Assembly: GCA_002733765.1 (NCBI GenBank)
Contig: NVWU01000006.1
Location: 160,658-224,657, forward strand
Reading direction: 5' to 3'
DNA length: 64,000 bases
DNA from: Colwellia sp.
GTDB lineage: Bacteria; Pseudomonadota; Gammaproteobacteria; Enterobacterales; Alteromonadaceae
The position numbers were made by a program, and so were the translations under genes. Numbering within the stretch: position 1 is the stretch's first letter; every line of letters begins with the position of its first letter. The notes under the pieces are model-generated. The model worked only from the letters and a program-made list of their open reading frames with translations. It made no database searches and was not told the DNA's origin. Of this stretch, positions 28,901-37,248 are shown piece by piece.

Positions 28901-29168
28901 GTTTCATTGGCAAACGCAAAATAGCGCCAGACCAAATTCAGGCCGAGGTTTAGCTTATATTACGCAGAAAGAAACGCAGAAAACCTTCCTGTTATTTGTA
29001 CGAGAACAAGGCAAAGATGAAAACGGCAGAACCATAGGTTTTGTTAATTTTGGACCGGTAGATTTTGTTAAATATGAAGGCAGTCAGCCAATGAATATTA
29101 CATGGAAATTAAAACATCCCATGCCAGCGTATTTGTGGCATGAGACGGCTAAGTTGGCGGTTGGGTAA
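25938..29168 (+). CDS. PLD-nuclease/DEAD-helicase/DUF3427 protein
   Basis: A 1076-residue protein. Residues about 130-290 form a phospholipase D-like domain with RLHAKSYLF (the HxK motif) and GSSNLSHSAL. A superfamily 2 helicase follows (about 320-700): Walker A in AATGTGKT, DEVHH as the DExH box, LGLTATPERHDG, and LGRGLRL motif VI. The C-terminal third matches DUF3427. Such proteins are common in defence islands next to restriction or toxin genes and are often labelled type III restriction res-like. Cleavage by PLD and translocation by the helicase are inferred. A good AAAAGGA ribosome site precedes the ATG. It is intact, unlike many neighbours. Confidence 0.88.
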   Translation: MNTTGIYEQLITQLVEQNLDRETFHVGERSLEAGEAATWLSRFLTRLIEIAMDSVPHGDARINDQISLANTIVQWLSTHIKDEQLISENLIASRGKILTALFDKTNPIAADLPKYVESIMPLTGLTQSELFCGSNVGVSLETEIKREIQSSDEIYWLVSFIKWTGIRIFKKELESFTRSGKQLKIITTSYMGATDAKAVEFLASLPNTEVKLSYNTNRERLHAKSYLFMRNTGFHTGYIGSSNLSHSALTSGLEWNLKITSQEIPHIINKSLSTFETYWQSPDFEHFDGKAPSKEKLNNALREAKGSFSTATPSFYFDIKPHSHQQTILDKLQTERDLHKRYRNLVVAATGTGKTIISAFDFARFYNENPEANFLFIAHREEILKQALAAYRGVLKNSAFGELWVGNHKPNTYQHLFASIQSLNAQLSTVNNNQTEKLALSEDYFDYIVIDEVHHISASSYRAVLAHFSPKILLGLTATPERHDGTDILSDFCNVIAAEIRLPEAINQRHLSPFQYFGIDDDTDLTKISWSKGRYDIAELTHLYTYNDQRVLRILQSLEEVVTDIAQMRALAFCVSKEHAKFMAQKFTLHNIACGVLTSDNSKDREVLQQQLKSKQINVLFVVDIFNEGVDIPELDTLLFLRPTESLTIFLQQLGRGLRLTDNKECCTILDFVGNSRPEYDFSHKFRALVGKTNQAIAKEVKQGFPHLPLGCRIELQEKTQAMILKNISQATLNKNKLLSLINNFPHNTNLPLTLTNFLQLNPNLTLEDIYKVNVGRSKKGGGWSALLAASKNKEIAAADKALYSAYYRAINNRLLNCSSISYLRFIKTLCDNSFSISALNTDVNLPKHQQLFALMTHYDFWDKTGKQAGFSDVAISLLALRNTTLLAELADVITLLIERLEVSEFAMPTVNNSKVDASPLKMHVRYPKEHILVAFGDSTFTKKSSSREGVLNIADANTELLFVTLDKCEKQFSATTMYHDYAISPTLFHWQTQNSARPNSGRGLAYITQKETQKTFLLFVREQGKDENGRTIGFVNFGPVDFVKYEGSQPMNITWKLKHPMPAYLWHETAKLAVG

Positions 29169-29301
29169 GTTAAAATTTAGTGTTCAAGTAACTAGTGATA
29201 TGCCCTAGCTAAAACTACTAACCTGCAGCAGGAAGCCAGTATAAACCTTGAAGGCATAATACTGACTGAGTATTTATAATACCTACTTTTAAGTGGTAAC
29301 C

Positions 29302-30924
29302 TTAACTATCGTCGTACTCAATTCCTAACGTATTGACAAACGCTTTTTCAGATTTTTGAATAAGCTCTTTTCTCATATCTAGAATTTTTCTTTTTACTAC
29401 TTCTGAGTTTTCACATTTAAACATTTCAATCATTTCTTCAGTAATAAAAACCTGTTCTTTTTCTGGAAATACATTGGGCTTCAAAAGATCAATAAACTTA
29501 GAAATTCTTTGTCCTGATTTTCTTGCAATAGGAATCACACTGGCAGGGTAAAAAGCTTTCTTCTCATTTTTAATATCAGAAAACAAATAAGATAACGCTA
29601 AGCTATCTATATTTTCATTACTTCCTTTAAAATCGTTATAATAATTTAAGAGAAATAAAATCAAAGCATTTGAACGAACACTTCCAGCATTGATTTTTAC
29701 CGGAAAATCAATTGTTTTGAATGGGATATTAGGTTTGTCGTTATATACAAGCTCATCACTTTCACCATTTAAATATTTCCGAAACTGAATGTATGCTTCT
29801 CTTTGCTTGCTTATTGTATACATCGTAAAATAATTTGAATATGTTGTGATCCAAAACCATCTTTTCAAATCGTCTATATTTTTATCTGTCGGTGATTCTA
29901 TAGTATTAAAAAAGTCGGTGATAAAAATTAATTGAGGAACATATGGTAATTGTTTAGCATTTAAAACAAGAAGTTCATTAAATAAAAATTTAACCGCTTT
30001 TTCTATACTAGTAATAGTATTACGAGAAACATCTATGAAATCAGGCCGCATAGCCAGTTTTTCAATTTTACTTGATTGATCAAAATACGCTCTACCAAAA
30101 GAATGAGTTATACATTTTAAGATCAAGTCTCTTGCATTTGACATATCATGGAAATTGTACTCTTCTAACTTTAATAAAAGATCATCAATCAAGCTGCCTA
30201 ATCTAAAATTACTGCCCTTATTATATGTCAAAGCAGATATCATCCAGTCAGGAGATATATCAGTTCCTTTTGAATTAACCCGTGAGAATATATCAACAGC
30301 TTCTTTGATATTCCCACCATCAATATTAATTGACGGTATTTGATAATCTATTAAGCTACTGCCTAAAGTTGCGTACCTTTCCATATAAAGCTCAATATTT
30401 TCAGAACTTATGTCTTTCTGAATTAAATTGGTTTGAAAAGAAAATGCAGCTTTAGTATCAATAAGTGAATACAAAGGTACTTGATAAGGCTCTACCAAAG
30501 ATTTAGAACGAGGAACTACAAATTCTTCTGTATCTAAATCATAATAAATATTGAATTTTTTTGCCCAAAGATTAGAATCAATTATCTCCAAACCTTTATT
30601 TGGATCTGTCAAACACCCAAATAAGGTAGACAACCTTTGATAACCATCCAATATATACCAATACTCACTACCTGTGTTTGGTGGAGGGAGTAAAAATGCC
30701 CCCATCTCTTTAGATCTATCAAATGACTCAGATTCTGGTTTCCAAAGTAGAATCGAGCCAATAGGGTATCCAAGCTTAATACTATCAAACAAATCCTTGA
30801 TTGCATTCAAGTCCCAAACATAATCCCGTTGAAACATGGGTACTTGGATGTTCCCTTTATTAATACTCTCAATCCAATTTACTAATCGACTAACTTTGGG
30901 CTCTATAGATAGTTTTGCACTCAT
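29302..30924 (-). CDS. DUF262 (GmrS-like) protein, third gene of the island operon
   Basis: A 540-residue protein whose N-terminal part is a DUF262 domain, the ParB/sulfiredoxin-like fold found in GmrSD-type modification-dependent restriction enzymes. Diagnostic segments are IQVPMFQRDYVWDLNAIKDL, YPIGSILLWKP and YILDGYQRLSTL (about residues 20-110). I see no C-terminal DUF1524/HNH motif, so nucleotide hydrolysis might come from DUF262 while cleavage, if any, comes from a partner. It overlaps the upstream TOPRIM-like gene by 4 bp (ATGA), which indicates translational coupling. Confidence 0.85.
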   Translation of the reverse strand: MSAKLSIEPKVSRLVNWIESINKGNIQVPMFQRDYVWDLNAIKDLFDSIKLGYPIGSILLWKPESESFDRSKEMGAFLLPPPNTGSEYWYILDGYQRLSTLFGCLTDPNKGLEIIDSNLWAKKFNIYYDLDTEEFVVPRSKSLVEPYQVPLYSLIDTKAAFSFQTNLIQKDISSENIELYMERYATLGSSLIDYQIPSINIDGGNIKEAVDIFSRVNSKGTDISPDWMISALTYNKGSNFRLGSLIDDLLLKLEEYNFHDMSNARDLILKCITHSFGRAYFDQSSKIEKLAMRPDFIDVSRNTITSIEKAVKFLFNELLVLNAKQLPYVPQLIFITDFFNTIESPTDKNIDDLKRWFWITTYSNYFTMYTISKQREAYIQFRKYLNGESDELVYNDKPNIPFKTIDFPVKINAGSVRSNALILFLLNYYNDFKGSNENIDSLALSYLFSDIKNEKKAFYPASVIPIARKSGQRISKFIDLLKPNVFPEKEQVFITEEMIEMFKCENSEVVKRKILDMRKELIQKSEKAFVNTLGIEYDDS

Positions 30925-31931
30925 AATAATTTTCGAACCTTATCAATAATATCTTTTAACTCATTAGGGTTTGATTGGTGTTTAGTTCTACTTATAAACC
31001 CTGCACTAGTTACTTTTTCTGATAAAAATAGCTTTGGAAACTCATTTTTAAAATCATTTCGGTCAGAGCTTATAAACTTCTTTAAATTTTGTTTTCTTAA
31101 TATAGTTTTACTTTCTGGGCTGAGATCAGAATACAATTCTTGTATATTTTTATCTAAAGATTCAAAGTTTATATCGTCAAAACCCTTTTCTAAATCAAAG
31201 AAATCTTTTTGCTCTGAATTCAAGCTAAGATACACATCAATAAACTCCCTATTAGCTTCAATTTCAGAAAATGCTTCTTTAGGTAAATAATTTTCCATTT
31301 CTCTTTTTTCGAGTATATGGTAACAGATTTCATGTTCATCCAAAAATGTCACTAAATTAGTAATTCCTACTTTAAGCTCTTCATTTCTATATTTCTTATC
31401 ACTATCCAGCAGAACAAGGCATCTTAGGTACTTATGGCTTTCTTGAGGGAATGCTGAACCTTCAAAGCTATCCATATCAGCTCTAATAACCTGCTCTATC
31501 GTTGAGCCTCCTCCCATAGCAAAAATCACTCTTCTGTCTTCTATTTGACTAGATATTTGTTTCGCTTCTTGTCTAAAACATTTAAATATAGATTTGAGGA
31601 AATGAGCATCATTAAGACTATTTTCAATAACTATTTTTAATGGCGAAGACAGGTAATGCAAAGCTTCTTCTGCGGTATGAGTTAAACCTATATATACTTT
31701 CACAATACCTGTACGATCACCTATCTGGATCGAGTCAGTAACTGCAAGCCTATATAACTCCTGATCTGATTGACTTAATTGATTGAACCAAACTGAATCC
31801 ATTGTTGCTTCAATATCATCATCATTACTTTGGTAAAATTTATGCCAATCAATACATGAATGCCAAACTTTATTCAAATTCTTGATATCAGGAGCGACTT
31901 CGAATAACTGTTTTGAAATAGAATAAAACAA
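30921..31931 (-). CDS. TOPRIM-like (DUF4435-type) protein, second gene of the island operon
   Basis: A 336-residue protein. Its centre carries the signs of a TOPRIM fold: a first acidic motif IVIENSLNDAHFLKSI (about residues 100-116), a CLVLLDSDKKY strand with DxD (about 182-192), and HILEKREMENYLP (about 215-227). The last resembles the REIENYL motif of DUF4435 proteins such as AriB of PARIS. In such systems the TOPRIM protein is an effector nuclease released by an AAA ATPase. It starts 2 bp after the ATPase frame and overlaps the DUF262 gene. I am sure of the operon, less sure of the fold. Confidence 0.65.
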   Translation of the reverse strand: MFYSISKQLFEVAPDIKNLNKVWHSCIDWHKFYQSNDDDIEATMDSVWFNQLSQSDQELYRLAVTDSIQIGDRTGIVKVYIGLTHTAEEALHYLSSPLKIVIENSLNDAHFLKSIFKCFRQEAKQISSQIEDRRVIFAMGGGSTIEQVIRADMDSFEGSAFPQESHKYLRCLVLLDSDKKYRNEELKVGITNLVTFLDEHEICYHILEKREMENYLPKEAFSEIEANREFIDVYLSLNSEQKDFFDLEKGFDDINFESLDKNIQELYSDLSPESKTILRKQNLKKFISSDRNDFKNEFPKLFLSEKVTSAGFISRTKHQSNPNELKDIIDKVRKLL

Positions 31932-31933
31932 TA

Positions 31934-33082
31934 CTAAACACTCCTTTGCGCTTTTGATAATCGCCTTGCTTCGTTGAAGCTTTCATTGAATATATCATCA
32001 GGCCAAAATGAAACATTTCCTTTTTCATCAACATCGATACTCTTTAAATTACTAACACCATCTTCTTCATTGAAGTCTACAAAATAGATTTGAAGATCTG
32101 AAGCTTTCAATACACCTGAAGCTACAAGACTTCTGATTCTTAGTAACAAATTTTGTGAATGTGTTTCAATTAAATATTTTTTATTCGTGTCTTCCACAAC
32201 TGAATTCACAAATAGTTCGCCTAGATCTCCATGAACAGCAGGGTGTAAATGAAGTTCAGGTTGCTCAAGAATAATAAGAGTTTCTTCTTTAGCTGGTAAA
32301 AAGGCACGGGTAACAATTGGTAGTGCTTGACTCATGCCTTGACCAACATCTTTTATGTTTACAAAAACACCTGTGTCTTTTCGCCCTAATTCAACTTGAT
32401 AAAAAGGCGACTTCTCTGCATTTATTCTTAAAAGCCATCCATCAAAATATGCTTGATACCAATCACTGACTTTAGAAATAACATCTTTACTATCTTCCTG
32501 TGCATCTTGTATTAAAATCGGGTAAGCATTCTCTCCATGAATACCAAATTTATTTTTGTTTTTAATTAAATGACGGTTATAACTTCTTTCAGGAAATTTA
32601 CGAAATGGCCCTATATAGTCTGCATTAAATTTTAGAGTAACAAATTCATCACCTTCTTGATGCTCATCCTCAGACAATAGAAAACCATTGAATTCATTCG
32701 AATCAACAGCGGATTTACTCTTTCCATTTTTCTTATGTTCTCACTTAAGAACACTATATAAATCAGTCACTTGATTTGTTTGGAAAATTGATACTTCAAG
32801 TGATTCCACGGGTGAATACAACCCGATTTTCAAAGCATTAGCTCCTGTTGTTTTACGACCATGCATTAAATCTCTGAATTCAGCACCTAACTCCACTTCA
32901 TCATTAATCAGCTGCAATGGCTCAGGAAACTCACCCTTTAATGAATGTTCAATCATGCTCGGTAGTTTTGCTATCGAGCTTTTTCCTGAACTATTTTTAC
33001 CTAACAAAATAGTTATAGGCTTAATAACTAACTCTTGTTTATCTTTGAATGATTTATAATTTTCAAATGTAATTTTATTCAT
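31934..33082 (-). pseudogene. AAA ATPase (AAA_15/DUF3696-like) with an in-frame TGA, first gene of the island operon
   Basis: Two segments share one reading frame and are separated only by TGA at 32741-32743. The first (113 residues) starts MNKITFENYKSFKD and has Walker A GKNSSGKSS. The second runs on as EHKKNGKSKSAVDSNEFNG to TAA-side 31934 and carries GQGMSQALPIV, Walker B LIILEQPELHLHP and the IETHSQNLLLR switch. Read through, it is a 382-residue SMC/ABC-like ATPase of the kind paired with TOPRIM or nuclease effectors. One base change (for example CGA, AGA or TGG to TGA) would explain the break. No selenocysteine signal is expected in this family. Confidence 0.85.
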
Positions 33083-33252
33083 TAATAATCTCCCTTGATA
33101 TAACCATAAGCCCTATCAAACAGCACTTGGTCTTTAATAATTTGTATTTGAAAATAATTTTACGCAGTAGAATAGCAATGTCATCTTTTTTATGCATAAA
33201 GTTAGAGTTTTTGTTAATTTTTAATATCCAGTTTTATATAACATTATTAGCA

Positions 33253-33534
33253 TCACCACCCTCTCAATTGCTGTATTTCTGTCAAATGCCCACGTTGCAC
33301 CAACAACACCTCAAACAAATCATCTACTGATGAGTTATCTGAACTTAAGCCCGATTGGGCAATATATTTGGCATCACACCCTGAGCCTGCACCTATATCA
33401 AGGATACGGGCATTGGGATTTTCTATAATAGCAGGCAATAGTTGACACCTGCTTTGATGTACTTGATCAAATGTCTTTGATAGGTATTGCTGGGCTAATT
33501 CAGTGGCATTTTCATTATAAAATTCAGCGGGCAA
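33253..33534 (-). pseudogene. SAM-dependent methyltransferase, N-terminal fragment joined to unrelated sequence
   Basis: Residues 1-68 look like the start of a class I methyltransferase: FYNENATELAQQYLS, then ARILDIGAGSGCDAKYIAQ, the SAM-binding glycine motif. After that the product turns into NSSVDDLFEVLLVQRG and stops at residue 93, far short of the usual 200 or more. The tail lies in the 74-bp repeat also found at 35745-35818, so the gene was cut by recombination at the repeat. Confidence 0.7.
33265..33338. repeat. 74-bp direct repeat, copy 1
   Basis: Aligns without gaps to 35745-35818 with 14 mismatches by my count (81% identity); ACAAATNATCTACTGATGAG is the best conserved part. On the minus strand both copies encode similar peptides (NSSVDDLFEVL against NSSVDNLFDAL, each followed by QRG and QQL), so they are probably ends of related genes. 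They bracket the degenerate 2.5-kb stretch containing gltS. Confidence 0.7.
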
Positions 33535-33692
33535 GCGCGGGATCCTTTCGCGGTGGTATTTTTATTCTTCTATTGTGACACAAATACAATTGCCTAGTTA
33601 TTGTTCTTTGTCAATAAGTTGTACTAAAAACCAAACCATAAATACCCTATAAGTTAAAGTTTAGTGGTTTTAAGAGATTGGATTCCCGATCA

Positions 33693-33830
33693 GTAACTTC
33701 GGGAATGACGAAGGGTGTAACTTCGAGAATGACAGAGGGGTAACTTCGGGAATAACGGAGGGCGTAACCTCAGAAATGACGGAGGGTGTAACCTCGGAAA
33801 TAACGGAGGACGTAACTTCGGAAATGACGA
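33693..33830. repeat. Minisatellite, six copies of a 24-bp unit
   Basis: Six head-to-tail copies of GTAACTTCGGGAATGACG plus a variable GAGGGT-like end, at 24-bp spacing (one copy is 23 bp). It begins next to GGATTCCCGATC, a common motif of short bacterial repeats. The minus-strand frame across it is open and would give a repeating VISEVTPS peptide, which I take as a by-product of the repeat. Confidence 0.85.
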
Positions 33831-33904
33831 ATATATTAAGAGGGGTGTCTGCTATTTTATGCTGCTGCGGCATTATTTGATAAGCAAGTCATCACCACAT
33901 TTTT

Positions 33905-34309
33905 TCATTGCATAAACTCTGCGATGTTATTATGACCTGCACCAATAATAACTTTCACTTTCAATTTTGGCTTGCTGGCAAAGTAATTCGCTAAGTTATG
34001 ACCGTATTTAGGCGCAATCACCTCATCTTGCTCTGCAATAATAAGTAGACTATCCACGTTAATACCTTCTACCTTACGCCATGATTCAAATTTGTCTTTT
34101 AGCAAAAAGGATAAGGGGAACATCCAGTAAATGTCTTGGGCAACATTGAGAATACTGTAAAAAGGGGTGACTAAAATCATCTTTTTAATCGCTCTAACTG
34201 CGCTTAGATTAACCGCAACACCATACCATGCTTTAACAGTGGCGATACACGGCAACTGTTTCAAGCAAAGCCGCCATAAGGGTAATCGGGAATTTCTTCT
34301 CCACAACAA
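33905..34309 (-). pseudogene. Alpha/beta hydrolase, C-terminal fragment
   Basis: The last 100 residues resemble the C-terminal half of a serine-hydrolase of the alpha/beta fold: GVAVNLSAVRAIKKMILVTPF (follows the nucleophile region), then LLIIAEQDEVIAPKYG with the acid residue, and GAGHNNI with the catalytic histidine. The nucleophile motif GxSxG and the whole N-terminal half are missing; the upstream DNA is the gltS promoter. It is a truncated remnant. Confidence 0.68.
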
Positions 34310-34426
34310 TACTGCTGTGTTATTAATTTACTCTCGCTATAACTTTAATCTAACTAATATTAAATATATAATTGAATCAATAGCTAAAAAGTCATAACTA
34401 AAAAGAAATCTAGAAGGAGCTTACCC

Positions 34427-35610
34427 TTGGAGTTTGATGCAAGACAAACAGTCATTATCGCAATAGTTGTCTTACTTATAGGTAAGTTACTAAGAAATAA
34501 GATTGCTTTTTTTCAAAAATATAATATTCCTGAACCCGTAATTGGAGGGATAATTGCTTCCCTCATTTTTAGTGGTTTTTTCTTTTTTGCTGATATAGTT
34601 ATTTCTTTTTTTTTAGAACAACGTGACATACTTCTCGTTGTGTTTTTCACCTGTGTTGGACTATCAGCTAAACTATCTACCCTGATGAAGGGGGGAAAAG
34701 CATTGTTGATTCTACTCATTATCGCTGTCACTTTCTTATTCCTTCAAAATCTAACCGGAGTAGCAATAGCCTACCTAACAGGCTTACCTGCTAAAATAGG
34801 TGTATTAGGTGGATCTGTTTCACTAAGTGGTGGTCATGGTACAGCAATAGCTTGGTCTCCTATTTTTGCAGAAAAATATGGGATATCAAACGCTGTAGAA
34901 ATTGGTATTGCTTGCGCTACGTTTGGCTTAGTTTTGGGGGTATTTCTGGTGGTCCAATATTCAACTATTTATCAAAGAAACATAACTTACAGCCCAATAG
35001 TGTTGAATTGCCAACAGTAGGTTCTACAAAAATTGTAGAAACAAAAATCACTGTTAATACCGCCTATAATGTCTTACTAGCCGTTTGTATTGCTATTGGT
35101 ATCGGCTTATCACTCCACGAGCTTAGTAACGAATTAGGTTTTAAACTACCTGTTTTTGTGCCGTGTTTATTTGGCGGCATTATCCTGACTAATACTATCC
35201 CTTACTTTTGGAAATCTGTACCGTGGTCATCAGGAAAGTCGACACTAGCATTATTATCTGATTTCAGTTTAGGTCTGTTTTTAGCTATGTCATTAATGAG
35301 CTTACAATTGTGGACATTAATTGACTTAGCATTACCTATTATTCTTTTACTGACTGCACAAGTACTACTTGCTGCGTTATTTGCGATATTTATTGTTTTT
35401 TATGCTTTAGGAAAAACATACGACGCTGCGGTAATGGCTTCCGGCTATGTGGGTTTAGGCTTGGGAGCAACACCAACTGCGGTAGCGAACATGACAGCAA
35501 TAACTCAAAAGCACGGAGCATCACCACAAGCGTTCATTGTTATCCCATTAATAGGCGCATTTTTCATCGATATAGCAAATGCGATTATTATTCAACTATT
35601 CCTAAATTAG
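34427..35610 (+). pseudogene. gltS: Sodium/glutamate symporter GltS, frameshifted
   Basis: A membrane transporter that takes up glutamate with sodium. The first frame (TTG start at 34427 behind AGAAGGAG) reads MEFDARQTVIIAIVV, VSLSGGHGTAIAWSP and ACATFGLVLG, then shifts to a wrong frame that ends at 35020. The second frame continues exactly where GltS should, GISGGPIFNYLSKKH, to TAG at 35610. The joint is the run of five G at 34936-34940; a sixth G would restore about 394 residues, the normal length. Either a true mutation in a homopolymer or a sequencing error. Confidence 0.88.
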
Positions 35611-35744
35611 GTTTGGGTTTAGATTTTTAATCAAATGATTAACATTTAAAGGATTATTATTGTAGATGATCACTTTATAATAGTTTACAAAAATCATCGA
35701 CATCACAAAAAGTTTCAATTAAATTATCCATGCCTGATCTAATT

Positions 35745-35818
35745 CAACTGTTGCATTTCTTTCAACCGCCCACGTTGCATAGCCAAGGCATCAAACAAAT
35801 TATCTACTGATGAGTTAT
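35745..35818. repeat. 74-bp direct repeat, copy 2
   Basis: Second copy of the repeat at 33265-33338, same orientation. It occupies part of the 311-bp gap between gltS and the next gene, where I see no other gene. On the minus strand it ends a short frame ...ALAMQRGRLKEMQQLN. Confidence 0.7.
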
Positions 35819-35873
35819 GGATAATTAAGGCTTTTTTATTTATCAAGTGCGGAGTGATTTGCTAATATCAGCA

Positions 35874-35904
35874 ATAAAAAAAACCGCACTAGGCGGTTTT
35901 GGTT
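35874..35904 (-). terminator. Rho-independent terminator of the 127-residue membrane protein gene
   Basis: On the minus strand AAACCGC, a short loop, GCGGTTT and a run of T follow the stop of the gene at 35922 by about 20 bp. Confidence 0.85.
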
Positions 35905-35921
35905 AATAAGTAATTTAAAGT

Positions 35922-36305
35922 TTATTTCTTTCTTAGTTTTACACCAAGTAATTTAAAAACAGGTTTTAATAAGCCAATAAAACAGCAAAATGTAAGAATT
36001 AAACCCCAAACAACAAGGCTTGATAGATGCTCAGGTTCAGCATTAATATTTCCAAACGCGATCATTGCTAAAAAGGCAAACACCCCAGCCAACCACATTA
36101 ACGCTCTTTTTTTATAAAATGCTATATCAGCATTTTTTGTTTGTATAAAAATTAATTGGTCAATCAATTCGCTAGCTTGAACTTTACCAAGGTTGTCAAT
36201 AGTTTCTTGTTCATCAAAGCCAAGATCATAAATAAATTTTTTTTGTTTCAGTGTAGCCTTGCCCTCGTAAATATGTTGTTCAGGTATATCAGTTTCTTTG
36301 TTCAT
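35922..36305 (-). CDS. Uncharacterised two-span membrane protein
   Basis: A 127-residue protein of unknown function. A soluble N-terminal part (about residues 1-65; KATLKQKKFIYDLGFDEQE) precedes two hydrophobic segments at about 68-85 and 95-118 and a basic tail KLLGVKLRKK. It has its own rho-independent terminator, which supports it being a real transcription unit. The 296 bp upstream (36306-36601) contain only a short frame and a triple TATTGG microsatellite at 36534-36555. Confidence 0.7.
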   Translation of the reverse strand: MNKETDIPEQHIYEGKATLKQKKFIYDLGFDEQETIDNLGKVQASELIDQLIFIQTKNADIAFYKKRALMWLAGVFAFLAMIAFGNINAEPEHLSSLVVWGLILTFCCFIGLLKPVFKLLGVKLRKK

Positions 36306-36601
36306 TAGTTAATCCATTATCCATTTTTTAATAGTATATTCGCTATCAGGCTTAAATCACTAGCCACTGATTCAAGAGTAAAAACGCGTTCTGTTGATTC
36401 ATAATTTTTTGTCGAGTGAATAATATCAATCATTGCGCTGAGAACTGTCCTGATACAGGGCAATGGTAATAAATAATACACATAAACGTCATACTAAACG
36501 GATAAGCTGCCGACAGTTAATTTTATAAATATTTATTGGTATTGGTATTGGTATAACTAGTTGATAGGTAATTAAGTTCCAAAGCAATTATTTCATCGAT
36601 G

Positions 36602-37195
36602 TTAGTCCGCCGGTTCTTTGGTATTTCCCGCAATATTAATAACTGCATTTTTGATAGAAATCGCGATTTGATCCGCCGTTTCAATAGACGCTACGGCTCT
36701 GGCGGTAGTAAGTCCTCCAATTAAAATACCTAATAATGCCCATCCCTTAGCTATGCGTTCCTCTTGCGAATCACCATCAATTCCTTGAGCCATAAGCTCA
36801 ACTATTTCTTTCATTTTTTCTTCATAGATACTTTGTAATTTAGGCCTAGTACGTACAACTTCAGGTGAAAGTGTTGTCATTGCACAGCCACATGAAAGAT
36901 TTTCCCGATGTGATTGACTTAGATAATAATCTGAAAAAGCCACAAGCCACTGCTTTCCATGTTGACGTTGAAATTCAGGGATTGCAGTAATCACCTCATC
37001 AAGGCCTACCGACAATGCCACTTCAAATGCGCCTTCTTTTGAGCCTAAGTGGGCATAAAAGGCACCCGAAGTAACCCCTGCCTTTTTAGCAATACCATCA
37101 ACACCAATACCTGCATAACCATTACTTCGAAAAGCTTCGCTTGCTGCGTTGATAATACGTTTTCTCGTTTCTTGCTTTTTGCTTACTTTCGTCAT
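36602..37195 (-). CDS. TetR-family regulator
   Basis: A 197-residue repressor. The N-terminal helix-turn-helix is clear (RIINAASEAFRSNGYAGIGVDGIAKKAGVTSGAFYAHLGSKEGAF). The rest is the ligand-binding domain, with cysteines at SCGCAM that could sense electrophiles. It is divergent from the tautomerase gene, and three 18-bp near-identical sites lie between them, so it probably represses itself and the tautomerase gene. Confidence 0.92.
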   Translation of the reverse strand: MTKVSKKQETRKRIINAASEAFRSNGYAGIGVDGIAKKAGVTSGAFYAHLGSKEGAFEVALSVGLDEVITAIPEFQRQHGKQWLVAFSDYYLSQSHRENLSCGCAMTTLSPEVVRTRPKLQSIYEEKMKEIVELMAQGIDGDSQEERIAKGWALLGILIGGLTTARAVASIETADQIAISIKNAVINIAGNTKEPAD

Positions 37196-37248
37196 GTGAA
37201 TATCCTAACCCTGAGAATATACAGATTATAACGGTGTTCCAAATAAAA

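Noticed and set aside
32678-32740. Internal TTG (32677) as a true start of a separate second ATPase gene
   Set aside because: The 21 codons before it are in the same open frame up to the TGA, no Shine-Dalgarno precedes it, and the product would lack Walker A.
32741-32743. TGA as selenocysteine codon in the ATPase
   Set aside because: AAA/ABC-type ATPases have no selenocysteine at this position that I know of, and no stem-loop suitable for SelB stands out just after it. A nonsense mutation is simpler.
33693-33830. Possible CRISPR array
   Set aside because: The units are contiguous tandem copies without unique spacers and no cas genes are near.
33670-33873. Minus-strand frame encoding a repeating VISEVTPS peptide
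   Set aside because: It is the translation of the 24-bp minisatellite; a 24-bp unit keeps any frame open. No ribosome-binding site or known domain.
33265-35818. A composite transposon bounded by the 74-bp repeats
   Set aside because: No transposase gene, no inverted ends and no target duplication were seen; the repeats look like ends of related coding sequences.
36435-36510. Short minus-strand frame upstream of the 127-residue membrane protein gene
   Set aside because: About 50 codons with no start signal or family resemblance; insufficient to call a gene.
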